NCBI RefSeq assembly: GCF_000002235.5
Contig: NW_022145609.1
Coordinates: forward strand, 23,796,408 to 23,860,407
Length of the DNA: 64,000 nt
Source of the DNA: Strongylocentrotus purpuratus
Taxonomy: Eukaryota; Echinodermata; Echinoidea; Camarodonta; Strongylocentrotidae
Direction of reading: 5' to 3'
The notes under the pieces: model-generated
What the model was told of the DNA's origin: nothing
Database searches by the model: none
The model's input: only the letters and a program-made list of their open reading frames with translations
Program-made: the position numbers and the translations under genes
Part shown: positions 48,210 to 55,676 of the stretch, piece after piece
How the letters are laid out: each line of letters begins with the position of its first letter
Numbering within the stretch: the stretch's first letter is position 1

Positions 48210-51200
48210 ATACCGCTACTACTTACACTTCTACTAGTATTACTAAAAATGAATATAATGAAAAATCTAGATTTATACATGGATAGTGCTTAAAACAAAA
48301 TACCGTGTCTAAGCGCTTTAAAAATATTATCATCCCGGACAATGAATTCATTCATACGCAAAATATGCAGCATCTCCACTCTTTGGGGAGTATTCCTACC
48401 ACAGGGTCACCGTGAGGGCATAACGAAATAACTATCACACAGGCTTCGTGCTCCTACAGTGTCCACATTTGATCCTGGGTATGGAGTGGCAGATGTAGAT
48501 TAATGCCTTGTCAAAGGACATCAGTGCCGTGCCAGGAGTCAAACCCATGACCTTCGAATTTCCAGTATAGCCATCAAACCTCTCTACTACGACAGCATGG
48601 AAGGAGATAAGGGCATAGGATTGAGTCATTACCTTTTACCCAAGTTGCTTTTCTGCTCTCCCATCATTTGTTATTTTCATTAGACCGATTATTTGGGCTG
48701 TACTCCCGTTTCCCTCATAACTGTGACACTGACTGCAGTGGTATTTTTTTTTTACTTAGTTATTTTCAATTTTATATCCTTTTTGTCTTTGTTTCAGAAT
48801 TTGGACACACTGACTAACATACCCCTTTAATATATATCAAACTGCCAGGTTCCGAATACATGTACTTTTTTTCGAAAGCTACACTAATGTGTGTGGTCCT
48901 ATGTACAGGCCCGTAGCCAGAGTTTGATTTTTTTTTTTTTTTTTTTTTTTGGGGGGGGGGGGCACATACGTGTAATCGATCGAGGTAAAAAAAGGGATCT
49001 AAAAAGTTCAACCGATCTTGGATTTTTTTTTTTTTTTGGGGGGGGGGGGTCACGTGCCCCCCCCCCCCTCCGTGGCTACGTGCCTGCCTATGTAGGATAT
49101 TTGTTTAGTTTGCAAGTCATCCAATTCAATTGTATTATCTCGTGTTTATTACTACAAAAATCAGGGAGACAAAGGTGGGCCTTTGACCTGTGAGGGTGAT
49201 GATGGTCGATGGCATCTGGTCGGATCAACAAGCTTTGGATGCGCAGGATCACTCTCGGACAGCATCTACACCCGAATCTCACAGTTCCAGTCATTTATTA
49301 CAGCTGTGGTTTCAGGAGGTGAGTACACCTGTGCAGGAGAATCATGATCGGAAGACTTTCAACAACAACAACAACAACATAAACAACAATACACGGCAAT
49401 TTTAAAAGCCTTTGTCCACCACCTACTGAAATGTGCTTGCATTACAATGGCGTATTACAAAATCCAATGATTTTCTACATGCCATTGAAATTGATGAGGA
49501 GTTGATTCTTCGAAATATTTAGGGATTGTATGGAGAGGACTTCGGCTAAAGGTTAAACCAATGAATGTATGTGCGACTGGCCAATTATAGCTTTCTGAAG
49601 CCTTTTGGTTCCCATTATTGTATTTGATCAACTGGCCCCTTTGACCGTGAATAATGATAATATTAATAATAATCTATATAGAGCATTTTCCATAAACGTG
49701 TTCAAATGCGCTTTACAGTTATATTGTTAACAGAAAAGTAAAGTTTTGAGATAATTTTTGAAGGTATTGACAGTTTGGTGGCTACGAAGTGATCGGTAGG
49801 TTATTCCACAGTTTGGGAGCAGCATCTGTGAAGTGAAGTGGCCCTCTTGCCAGCACATCAACCTGCCCTTCGATAGGAGTCCGAATTCTTCCGATTATAA
49901 GTTCACAGTAGTTATACATAGCTAGCAAATTATCGGCGTGTGGAAAAGATCCCAAGCGTCTCTTCCAGATGATTAATGACCTGTTGAGTCCATCCAAGTC
50001 TGTTGCTCTTCCTTCTCACGATGATGATGAGGAGTTAGCTAATCAGTTTAGTGCATTCTTCTTGGATAAGATTCGGTCAATAAGAGAGACAATTGAGAGT
50101 AGACAAGAGCGGCCCGAAAACCGCGGGCTGAGAAATGCATCGGCTTGTGATTCTGAACTATCAACATTTGAGCCTGCTGAGATTGAAGACATTATAAGGA
50201 TAATACGTACTACTCCAAACAAATCTTGTCAGTTGGATCCTGTTCTAACATGGATCATTAAACAACTATCAGCAACTTTTGTTTGTGGTATCATGAACAT
50301 AGTGAATTCATCTCTTCAGGCCTCAGAAGTACCTGATGACTTCAAGCATGCCGTGGTCATTCCCCTGCTGAAAAAGGTTGGCTCAGATCCTGAACAGCTT
50401 TCTAACTACAGTCCTGTTTCAAATCTGCCATTCGCTTCAAAAGTTCTTGAGAGAGTTGTTTTCATCAGCTGGTGGACTACATGGAATTCTACCACCTCAT
50501 GGAAGTCATGCAGTCGGCGTATAAGATCGGGCATAGTGTTGAAAGTGCTCTTTTGAAAGTTTCAAACGACATTCTCACTGCTATCGACAAGCACCAAATG
50601 GTGCTGCTTGTAATGTTGGACTTATCCGCTGCGTTCGACACCATCGATCATCAAGTCTTACTTAAAAGACTTTCCGAAAGGCTTGGTGTAAAAGGTTCAG
50701 CTTTGCGTTGGATTGAATCATACCTTTCTGGCCGATCTCAGGTGGTGCGTTTTGGTGACAATATATCTGAACCTTGTCCTCTCAAGTGTGGGGTACCTCA
50801 GAGGTCGGTCTTAGGCCCGCTACTCTTTACTATCTACATATTACAACTTGGATACATCACTTGTTACCATCAGGTTTAGTTTCATTTCTACGCTGATGAC
50901 ACCCAACTCTATCTCACATTTCGTCCAGGGGATGCTTCGGCTAACTTCGATCAGATGGAATCATGTATGAGTGACATACAAGCATGGTTGAGTTCTAATT
51001 TCCTTAAACTGAATCCAGAAAAGACTCAAATGCTGGTGCTTGGATCTCGTCACAATCACTCAATTGTTTAACCTCGAAATCTGAACAATGGTGGTCATAC
51101 TATCTCTCCATCAAGTTCAGCTAGGAATTTGGGAGTCGTCTTTGACCATCTGTTCAATATGGAAAAGCATGTTTCTGTCATTTGCAGAAGTTCAAATTTC

Positions 51201-53517
51201 CACCTTCGGAATGTCAGGAGAATCCGTAAATACATGTCGAAGCAGACTAAAGAACAGATCATCCATGCCTTGGTAACTTCCAGATTGGACTGCTGTAACG
51301 CCCTCCTGGTCGGTGTCCCTTCCTCAGCCTTTTCTCGTTTGCAGCGAGTACACCACAACGCAGCCCGTGTTCTTACTAAGACAGGGAAGTATGCTCGAAT
51401 AAGTCATATCCTTCGTCAATTGCACTGGCTACCGGTAAAGAGGAGTATCGTGTTCAAGATTTGCTTGACTACCTTCAAAATTCTGCATGGTCAGGCTCCC
51501 CAGTACCTCTCTGAGATGGTATCAGTAACGCAGTCAGTGAGGTCACTTAGGTCTTCAGAGGCTACGAGACTAGTCGTGCCAATGACAAGAACGGTGACGT
51601 ATGGAGACAGGACCTTCGCAAAAGCCGCACCTCTGGAACTCTCTTCCTTCTCATCTTAGACAATTAGAATTCACAGAACAATTTAAATCACAGTTGAAAG
51701 CGTATTTATTTATCTGATGTTTAAGTTTCATGACCTAAAGAACTATATTATGTTGAACTGTATGGATATATATATATATATATATATATGTTTATCCAAT
51801 ACTTGAATTTATGTTTATATAATTTTTGAATTCCTGTTTATCTAAGATTTAAGTTTAATTACGTGTAGAAATAATATCTGTTGAACTGTTTTGAGTAATC
51901 TGCTTATATATGTTGTCGCGCCTTGATCGGAAGTTTCGGATACGTGCGCGTTATATATTTATATTATTTTTTATTATTATTATACTTCAAGGTTCAATAT
52001 TCCGTCTTGAAATTATGGTCTCAAAAATATGTTTTGGCGTTATTCATTGGATTAAACAAAAAAAATCATAAATATTCTGGTTACATTTATATTTCTTTCA
52101 GCAATAACACCGGGTATTACTGAAATCACCCTTGAGCGTGCCGTCCCAGTGAACATCACTTCTCCAAACTACCCTTCCGACTACAACATCGGCGATAACA
52201 TCGTCTGGCAGGTATCGGCCCCTGTTAACCACAGCGTCAGGCTGGACATCGTCGACTTCGCTACCGAATTTGACTTCGACACCTTGTTTGTGGGCGATGG
52301 ACTGACGCCACTGACCTACACAGAGCTTGCGAGGCTCACGGGCTATGGGTTAAGGTCGATTGTGACGTCACATGGCCGCCATATGTGGCTCAAATTCTTC
52401 AGTAATTACAAACGTACTGACGTTGGATTCATGGCAACACTGAACGCTGTGGATCCGAGAGGTAATAAGATCGTCTTCGTGTCATGGTAAAATTCTAGGG
52501 ATTTTATAATCTTCAGAATGATCAGATGATCATAAAATTATTTCACATCAAACATACAATTTCTCAATTTATTCTCGTTTTTCTTTTTTTATAGGAAAAA
52601 ACATGCCTGTATTTCTGCCACATTTAGTGTTATCCTTTTTTGTTGTTGTAACAGGTGACAATTCTCTAATCTTGGTGAACGAGTCTACGGTCCAACAGCT
52701 ACGCTCACCAGACTTTCCTCTTGTTGCAAGCGACAGCGTGCACGAGATTTGGCGGATAATGGCTCCTCAGGATCACAGCGTGAGGGCGCGTTTCGACTTC
52801 TTTAACCTCACCAACGGTTCTTCGCTTACCGTGGGCTACGGCTCGAGTCCTATAAAATTCACAATCCTAGTGGAGTTGACTGGAAGTGAATTGCCTGAAG
52901 ATATTACCTCCCCCACTCAAAAAATGTGGTTTAGATTTGTGTCGAATACTGGGGACTCCAGTAGAGCGGTCGGTCCGCTTAAGGGAAGTGGATTCTTGGT
53001 GAATCTAACAGCAGAAAGGACTGAAGGTGAGATGTGTATTTCTTCTAACATCAAAACATTAATAAACTTATTCATTAATCTATAAAAACAAACATGGAAA
53101 ACTCTTTTAACCTCAAAATACTTGAAATAGTTTTAAAAGGGAACCTTTATGAAGAAAAAAGCACGACAGTTGATATATTAACCATAAGAGACTAAAACAA
53201 CTAAAACATAATACCTCTGCGCGACCAGTTTGCAAAATTTTGAAATATATATTGATCTTTATTACCTTATTAAAGTTGTAAAATGGACAATGTATTTTGC
53301 TATTCTTTTGCTTTTCTCAACCCAATTACAAAAAAACTTAAGACACTTTAGCCATTTTGAGGTGAAAGAATATCAATACTTTCATTACTTTTGCTAAATG
53401 AACAATGCTACTTTCCAGAAAGTAACCCTTGCCAGAATGGAGGAACATTTTCAGACATCCATGGAAGTTTACAGTGCTTCTGTCCCGAAGGCTTCAAATG
53501 GGATTACTGTCAAAAAG
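34718..53517 (+). CDS. Secreted mosaic protein: CUB, LDLa, Frizzled, inactive trypsin-like domain, CUB, CUB, partial EGF
   Basis: Twelve exons join in compatible phases: 34718-34790, 41669-42028, 43199-43306, 43660-43778, 44601-44835, 45279-45477, 47130-47401, 47894-48033, 49165-49318, 52102-52461, 52655-53026 and 53419-53517. They give 2491 nt, about 830 residues. Order: signal peptide (1-21), CUB (~26-144), LDL-receptor A (145-180), Frizzled cysteine-rich domain (181-298), trypsin fold (~318-553), CUB (554-673), CUB (674-797) and an EGF-like piece (798-830). His and Asp of the catalytic triad are present but the Ser is Lys, so proteolysis is unlikely. Frizzled domains bind Wnt-type ligands, LDLa binds calcium and ligands, and CUB mediates protein contacts. 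An extracellular binding or scaffold role is therefore inferred. Many N-glycosylation motifs support secretion. The nearest known domain mixture is corin-like proteases. No stop codon or 3' end was found; later exons may lie outside the window. The start exon is inferred from its signal peptide. Confidence 0.85.
35115..37147 (+). mobile_element. Helentron/Helitron2-like non-autonomous element, copy 1
   Basis: Begins TAGGTGATACGTACGTAGAC, which folds on itself with ACGTATCACC. Near its 3' end the inverted counterpart ACGTATCACCTA is followed by a hairpin (AATTCGTC...GACGAATT), then AAAGT and CTAG, next to a T. A hairpin a few bases before CTAG, asymmetric inverted ends and insertion between two Ts are the marks of Helitron2/Helentron-type rolling-circle elements. 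No Rep/helicase is present, so it is non-autonomous. The interior has repeated blocks (two copies of a segment around TATGGGAxATGACTTTTTCTC at 36152 and 36616) and a tRNA-like segment. Confidence 0.65.
36384..36458 (+). ncRNA. tRNA-Gly(TCC)-like pseudogene or SINE head
   Basis: GGAGATG at 36384 pairs with TGTCTCC at 36451 over seven positions (two G-T). The T arm CCTGG-TTCGAGT-CCGGG is intact, and the loop region CTTCCAA would give anticodon TCC. The anticodon stem pairs poorly in the standard register, so this is probably not a working tRNA. A run of nine Ts follows at about 36463, a possible RNA polymerase III terminator. Internal A- and B-box-like sequences are present. It sits inside the rolling-circle-like element. 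Confidence 0.45.
37149..40206 (+). mobile_element. Helentron/Helitron2-like non-autonomous element, copy 2 (head-to-tail)
   Basis: Starts one base after copy 1 ends (CTAG, T, then TAGGTGATACG). Its first ~300 bp closely match copy 1 (TCGTCAAGATTTTTATTATT, then GGATATCTCAAGACTGAAT), after which the copies diverge. It ends with the same hairpin, AAAGTCTAG at 40206, then T. It contains TC-rich low-complexity sequence at 39055-39140 and 39860-40070. No coding capacity for a transposase. Confidence 0.65.
40464..40650 (+). mobile_element. tRNA-derived SINE
   Basis: GGTTGTAGAGCAGTGGTCTC resembles a polymerase III A box and CACGGGTTCGAAACT a B box, with the usual spacing. A tail with GGTAAGGTATTAATCC and TCGGAGAGGACTTAA follows. 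The layout is that of tRNA-derived SINEs common in marine invertebrates. Confidence 0.55.
41515..41653. repeat. ATT/TTA microsatellite directly before exon 2
   Basis: A long TTA-repeat with occasional C runs to within about 15 bp of the exon 2 acceptor, so it forms the pyrimidine-rich side of the 3' splice site. Length variation here could affect splicing of the first CUB exon. Confidence 0.9.
41669..42028 (+). CDS. Exon 2: first CUB domain
   Basis: Exactly 360 nt, phase 1 to phase 1, between TTGCACAG and GTAAGT. Translation shows [14 protein letters not shown], then [30 protein letters not shown] and [19 protein letters not shown], a standard CUB pattern. No cysteine occurs, whereas most CUB domains have four. 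The acidic DYD region, used for calcium in many CUB domains, is retained. N-glycosylation motifs NET and NYS are present. Its length equals that of exon 10, which suggests exon duplication. Confidence 0.9.
42066..42358 (+). mobile_element. tRNA-derived SINE in intron 2
   Basis: The head GTCGTGGCCTAGTGGATACG (A box) and GTTTCGAGTCCCGCC (B box) is followed by TGGCAAGACATTAATCTATC and GGAATTTATTCCTTGAATCC, the body of a tRNA-derived SINE, ending in an ATT-rich tail. It begins about 40 bp after exon 2. Confidence 0.75.
42359..42950. other. Intron 2 sequence
   Basis: AT-rich, no repeat or coding signal that I can support. Confidence 0.5.
42951..43091. mobile_element. MITE just upstream of the LDLa exon
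   Basis: GGGCTCCGTCTTATAAAGAG at the left and its near-complement ending TTATAAGACGGGGCCC at the right are inverted ends. The interior has ATTGATxxxATCAATCGCA motifs in both orientations. This GGGCCCCGTCTTATAAAGAG-type element is widespread in marine invertebrate genomes. It ends about 108 bp before exon 3. Confidence 0.8.
43199..43306 (+). CDS. Exon 3: LDL-receptor class A domain
   Basis: 108 nt, phase 1 to 1, between ATGACAG and GTAAGT. Translation [18 protein letters not shown], then [18 protein letters not shown] has all six cysteines and the calcium-binding end ([13 protein letters not shown]). It is a complete single-exon module. Confidence 0.95.
43660..43778 (+). CDS. Exon 4: Frizzled cysteine-rich domain, first half
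   Basis: Starts after CCTACCCAG in phase 1 and ends before GTAAGC in phase 0. [20 protein letters not shown], then FFPN is the hallmark opening of a Frizzled domain (C..I...LC..L.YN.T.FPN). N-glycosylation motifs NLT and NFT are present. Confidence 0.9.
43779..44600. other. Intron 4 with a short tandem repeat
   Basis: AT-rich to about 44155, then the ~110-bp tandem repeat at 44158-44480, and an excellent branch-point and acceptor (TTTCTAATGACCTACCCTAG) at the end. Confidence 0.6.
44158..44480. repeat. About 110-bp tandem repeat, three units
   Basis: GGTTTTAGGCATATAATTAC then GGTCAGATGAGCATACTTT recurs in altered form at about 44272 and 44373, with GxxCCAGGGGGCGGACCCCC-like palindromic blocks between. 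It ends in poly-G and poly-C near 44424-44462. Confidence 0.7.
44601..44835 (+). CDS. Exon 5: Frizzled cysteine-rich domain, second half
   Basis: Phase 0 to 1, with a strong acceptor ending [25 protein letters not shown], then [23 protein letters not shown] and GSC continue the Frizzled domain. With exon 4 the domain has the full set of ten cysteines. The donor GTAAAG at 44836 is acceptable. Confidence 0.9.
45279..45477 (+). CDS. Exon 6: trypsin-fold start, activation site and catalytic His
   Basis: Phase 1 to 2 between TCCCCCAG and [15 protein letters not shown] supplies the linker cysteine, [17 protein letters not shown] is the activation site (cleavage expected after Arg ~318, giving VLGG in place of the usual IVGG), and [19 protein letters not shown] holds the catalytic His (~363) and the Cys42-Cys58 pair. 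Confidence 0.95.
45907..46281. mobile_element. MITE with TTAA-type ends, copy 2
   Basis: Starts TTAAAGGTAAAGACCAGTA and ends with TACTGGTCTTTACCTTTAA, giving about 20 bp of inverted ends. The TTAA at each edge may be the target duplication or part of the end. The interior matches 33003-33400. No frame. Confidence 0.85.
46343..46785. repeat. About 145-bp tandem repeat, three units
   Basis: Each unit contains TTTAATGAGTTATGACxxTT, ACCTACATACTCCGAA, TGTACCTTCATATxAAATTT and AAAATCxGTCAxACAT, starting at about 46350, 46496 and 46638. The last unit runs into GGAAGAACGAACGGCAGCG and CCCCCTCCGAGTA, a common terminal motif of a widespread invertebrate repeat. Confidence 0.85.
47130..47401 (+). CDS. 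Exon 7: trypsin fold with catalytic Asp
   Basis: Phase 2 to 1 between TTTATAG and [26 protein letters not shown] carries the catalytic Asp (~408) in its normal context. VRPACL gives the cysteine that pairs with the linker (exon 6), and RRCLVAGWE the Cys136-type residue. Confidence 0.95.
47402..47893. other. Intron 7
   Basis: AT-rich, no repeat or gene recognised; normal acceptor TTTCGCAG. Confidence 0.5.
47894..48033 (+). CDS. Exon 8: trypsin fold, specificity-pocket side
   Basis: Phase 1 to 0. [20 protein letters not shown], then [15 protein letters not shown] includes the Cys168-Cys182 pair and, in IDACQ, the pocket Asp (~499, chymotrypsin 189) typical of trypsin-like specificity. N-glycosylation site NGS. 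Confidence 0.95.
48150..48602 (-). mobile_element. tRNA-derived SINE (reverse) with ACT-repeat tail in intron 8
   Basis: Read on the minus strand, the head near 48600 has GTAGAGAGGTTTGATGGC and CATGGGTTTGACTCCTGGC (A and B box-like). Then come TTGACAAGGCATTAATCTAC and AAAGCGCTTAGAC, and a long AGT-type microsatellite tail (48159-48211 on the + strand as ACT repeats). A poly-G run lies just left, at 48075-48090. Confidence 0.65.
48906..49086. mobile_element. Small hAT-like MITE, 181 bp, in intron 8
   Basis: Ends CAGGCCCGTAGCCA and TGGCTACGTGCCTG are inverted repeats with one mismatch. They are flanked by an 8-bp direct duplication CCTATGTA at 48898-48905 and 49087-49094, as expected for hAT. 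The interior is two blocks of poly-T followed by poly-G plus a poly-C block. It ends 78 bp before exon 9. Confidence 0.9.
49165..49318 (+). CDS. Exon 9: trypsin-fold end, catalytic Ser replaced by Lys
   Basis: Phase 0 to 1 between AAAATCAG and GTGAGT. The exon opens [16 protein letters not shown] where active trypsin-like enzymes have GDSGGPL: codon AAA at 49171-49173 gives Lys (~505). All other nearby landmarks remain: Cys191 and Cys220 partners (DACQ in exon 8, FGCAG here), Cys201 (LTCEG), and the C-terminal helix ([15 protein letters not shown]). The usual SWG is SFG and the PGV before YTR is DSI, further signs of relaxed catalytic constraint. The frame is open, so this is an intact inactive homologue, not a decayed gene. 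Confidence 0.95.
49660..49968 (-). pseudogene. Antisense LINE 3'-end fragment
   Basis: On the minus strand the open stretch at 49782-49997 includes [20 protein letters not shown], the conserved 'APKLWNNLP' near the C-terminus of CR1/Jockey-type reverse transcriptases. It abuts the sense LINE fragment head to head. Confidence 0.6.
49925..51720 (+). pseudogene. CR1/L2-type LINE ORF2 fragment (reverse transcriptase)
   Basis: Pieces in three frames are colinear. They are [18 protein letters not shown] and [14 protein letters not shown] (50000-50100), [16 protein letters not shown] and [10 protein letters not shown] (50230-50380), [14 protein letters not shown] (about 50615), the catalytic [10 protein letters not shown] (about 50890), [10 protein letters not shown] (51121), [15 protein letters not shown] (51280) and [14 protein letters not shown] (51420). 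The motif set fits CR1/L2-type LINEs. It is 5'-truncated, with several frame breaks and a stop within the core. It is not a host gene. Confidence 0.85.
52102..52461 (+). CDS. Exon 10: second CUB domain
   Basis: 360 nt, phase 1 to 1, between TTTCTTTCAG and [46 protein letters not shown], then [19 protein letters not shown] is a CUB domain. It is again free of cysteine, with an acidic EFDFD region. N-glycosylation sites NIT and NHS. The exon has the same length as exon 2. Confidence 0.9.
52655..53026 (+). CDS. Exon 11: third CUB domain
   Basis: 372 nt, phase 1 to 1. [40 protein letters not shown] and [11 protein letters not shown] fit a CUB fold. It is the most diverged of the three: no cysteine, and the acidic calcium-type motif is absent. 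The donor GTGAGA is normal. Confidence 0.85.
53027..53418. other. Intron 11
   Basis: AT-rich, no signal apart from the acceptor CTTTCCAG. Confidence 0.5.
53419..53517 (+). CDS. Exon 12: partial EGF-like module
   Basis: 99 nt, phase 1 to 1. [20 protein letters not shown], then [13 protein letters not shown] is EGF-like, but only four cysteines remain: the first is absent and the third, normally after GGT, is Phe. The donor GTATGT is good, so at least one more exon is expected. I could not identify it in the remaining 10 kb. Confidence 0.8.
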
Positions 53518-55436
53518 GTATGTCTCCCCCCTCATACTTACAATATTAGTTTTCCTTACTTGTAAATCGCGTATCACATAATGATATAATCTCTCTATGC
53601 GCCCTCAAGGGGTACTCTTTGGGTGCTATTATCTCTCTTTAGCTCCGGCAAACATAGGCACTCGGTGCATTCAAGGAATAAATCCTGCCAGGTATTCCCT
53701 TTCTACACCTTGGTCAAATGTAGATAAATGTCTTGCTTAAGTACATTTACCCCGCAATAGGCATTCGAAGCCCGTACGTTATGGTTCACAGTCCGGAAAC
53801 ACCAAGTACAACACAACACCTTTGCTAACCGAGCTCTCATAATTTTTCCCTGAATATAAATATATATTTATATATATATAAATAATTTGCAGAAGTACCT
53901 ATTTCAAAATTAAGACCAACATTTTTTGGCAAGAGCACTTTACGATTTTGTGTGCGATGTGTATGCTTAATTATGGGTGAGGGTCTTTTCAAACGGACAG
54001 CACTAAAAATATTGACAACATTTTATGCTTGAGTGAGCACTGGCTAATTTCGAAAAGCTCGTGAAAATTGGTCTGCGCAAAAATGTTTCATTCTTGATTT
54101 TGAACAAAGTGCTGTTTTCCGAGTTACACTCTCTTCGTTTTGTACAGAAATGTCACACAAAGTCCCATTTTTTCTAGCGTTGACTGTGCAAGGATGACTA
54201 AATCACTTAACTCATTTTCAAGTCGTGGAAAGCACCGTTTTATATTTTGTACATATCTTTATTGTGACCTTGTTCTCTTCTCCAACGTTCAGGTTAGGAC
54301 AAGACAAATGGACTCGATACCCTCAAGACATAGCACCACGAAGAGATAGCTAGACAAGAATATAATAATTCAGTAAGGCAGTGGTGTAGCGGGGGCCTCT
54401 GGCATTACTGGGATTGGCAGTTATTTTATTAGATGTATGAAGTATAAATTGTTGAGGCTACCTACGAGGGGGAACGAGGCAGGAGACTTTATTTACTTCT
54501 TTTCACTTTTCACTTTTCCCTTCCCTTTCTCCCTTTCGTTTTTTTGTTGTATATATCGTGCCCCTTGCATTTACTTTATTCGAGAGATTTGTTCTTCAAA
54601 GTCATGAACAAGATATTGAATACGGGAAACGGGATACATGTGTATATTAAACCTCTTTATTTACCACGTGACAATGTGGCAGATCTCTAATTGGCTCATA
54701 ATACTGAACCATTACTTGAATGATATTTTTTTTTCACGCTGTTTGTTATAATAGACATTGAATAGAACATATCAAACTAGTTTACCCAATTCACATGAGC
54801 TACAATGATGAAACTTGGTCAGGTTTGTTTTCCCCTTCAATACTGACATTATTAAAACATATTGCTTTTTCTATTACGGTAATGGGGTTTGGTCCTCTCA
54901 ACAATACGTAAATATGTCAAAACATCTGGAATTTAATAGAAAATATACAAGATAATACCAACATTTTCTATCAGAGTCCAAATGTTTTTTTTTTACATAT
55001 CCCTTACAAGGTATATGTGCATTTTTATGACCTTGACCTGTGCATTTTTATAGATGAAATAAATCAGATGAAATAATGATGTATTCCGGGGCCTACTAAA
55101 AGCCCGTGTACTGTTTTTTGTTTAGTTCTGCTGGTTTCCAAACACGTCAAATTTCCTCTTCCTTTTGGTTTGTTTGTATTCTCTTATATAGAAATTATAC
55201 TTTAAATTTTTCATATTTGTGGTGATAGAGAAATAATTATAACATTATAAAATAATATTACTTTATGTAGCCTAATACATTCGTGCTGCACTCGTTGTTT
55301 TGTTTTTATGTTAAAGTCAGGTGATGTTCATGAATATTGGGAAAATTTGATTTTTATAACATATTTATGGTGAGTAATCTGAAATTAGAGTTTGGCGAAT
55401 GTACACTCTCTCCTTTAACAATTTTAATGTGTATGG
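53518..55436. other. Non-coding region after the last recognised exon
   Basis: Contains a reverse SINE (53590-53832), TA-rich sequence near 53860-53880 and otherwise AT-rich sequence. I checked acceptor-like sites for phase-1 continuation and found none with a family-like translation. Confidence 0.5.
53590..53832 (-). mobile_element. tRNA-derived SINE (reverse)
   Basis: On the minus strand: GTTTCCGGACTGTGAACC and GGGCTTCGAATGCC (B box-like), then AAGCAAGACATTTATCTACA and GCAGGATTTATTCCTTGAAT. The body is shared with the SINE at 42066 and the fragment at 56277. Confidence 0.65.
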
Positions 55437-55600
55437 TTCATGGTTCAAGTCCTTGACTTTGAATCGGGGGGGGGGGGGGGTTGAGGGTTCGAATCTTTGC
55501 CGGATGCGTACAATGTACCCTCGGACTAGGCATTTGATCAATACTTGCCTCTCTCGACGTTACTATGTACATGGTACATGTATAAGGAAAACGATCACAA
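55437..55600 (+). mobile_element. Probable SINE fragment with internal poly-G
   Basis: GTTCATGGTTCAAGTCC and GGGTTCGAATCTTTGCC resemble polymerase III boxes, separated by a G run (55467-55480). TTTGATCAATACTTGCCTCT follows, as in tRNA-derived SINE bodies. Less certain than the others. Confidence 0.4.
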
Positions 55601-55676
55601 GTATTTCGATGACACATAAATGTATTATCAAGCTTTTTTTGTTGTGTACTGTAGCATATTTAACTCTACTCTCGAT

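Larger units (their letters stand above)
49319..52101. other. Intron 9 with two LINE fragments
   Basis: Short CAA-repeat near 49362-49390, AT-rich sequence, an antisense LINE 3' remnant (49660-49960), a sense LINE ORF2 fragment (49925-51720), TA repeats at 51769-51790 and AT-rich sequence before exon 10. Confidence 0.65.

Noticed and set aside
49165-49318. Decayed protease pseudogene
   Set aside because: All exons are open, phases match and every structural cysteine is kept, which argues for a maintained inactive homologue rather than decay.
54140-54349. Possible further exon near GTTCAG at 54286
   Set aside because: In the required phase it meets a stop codon at once.
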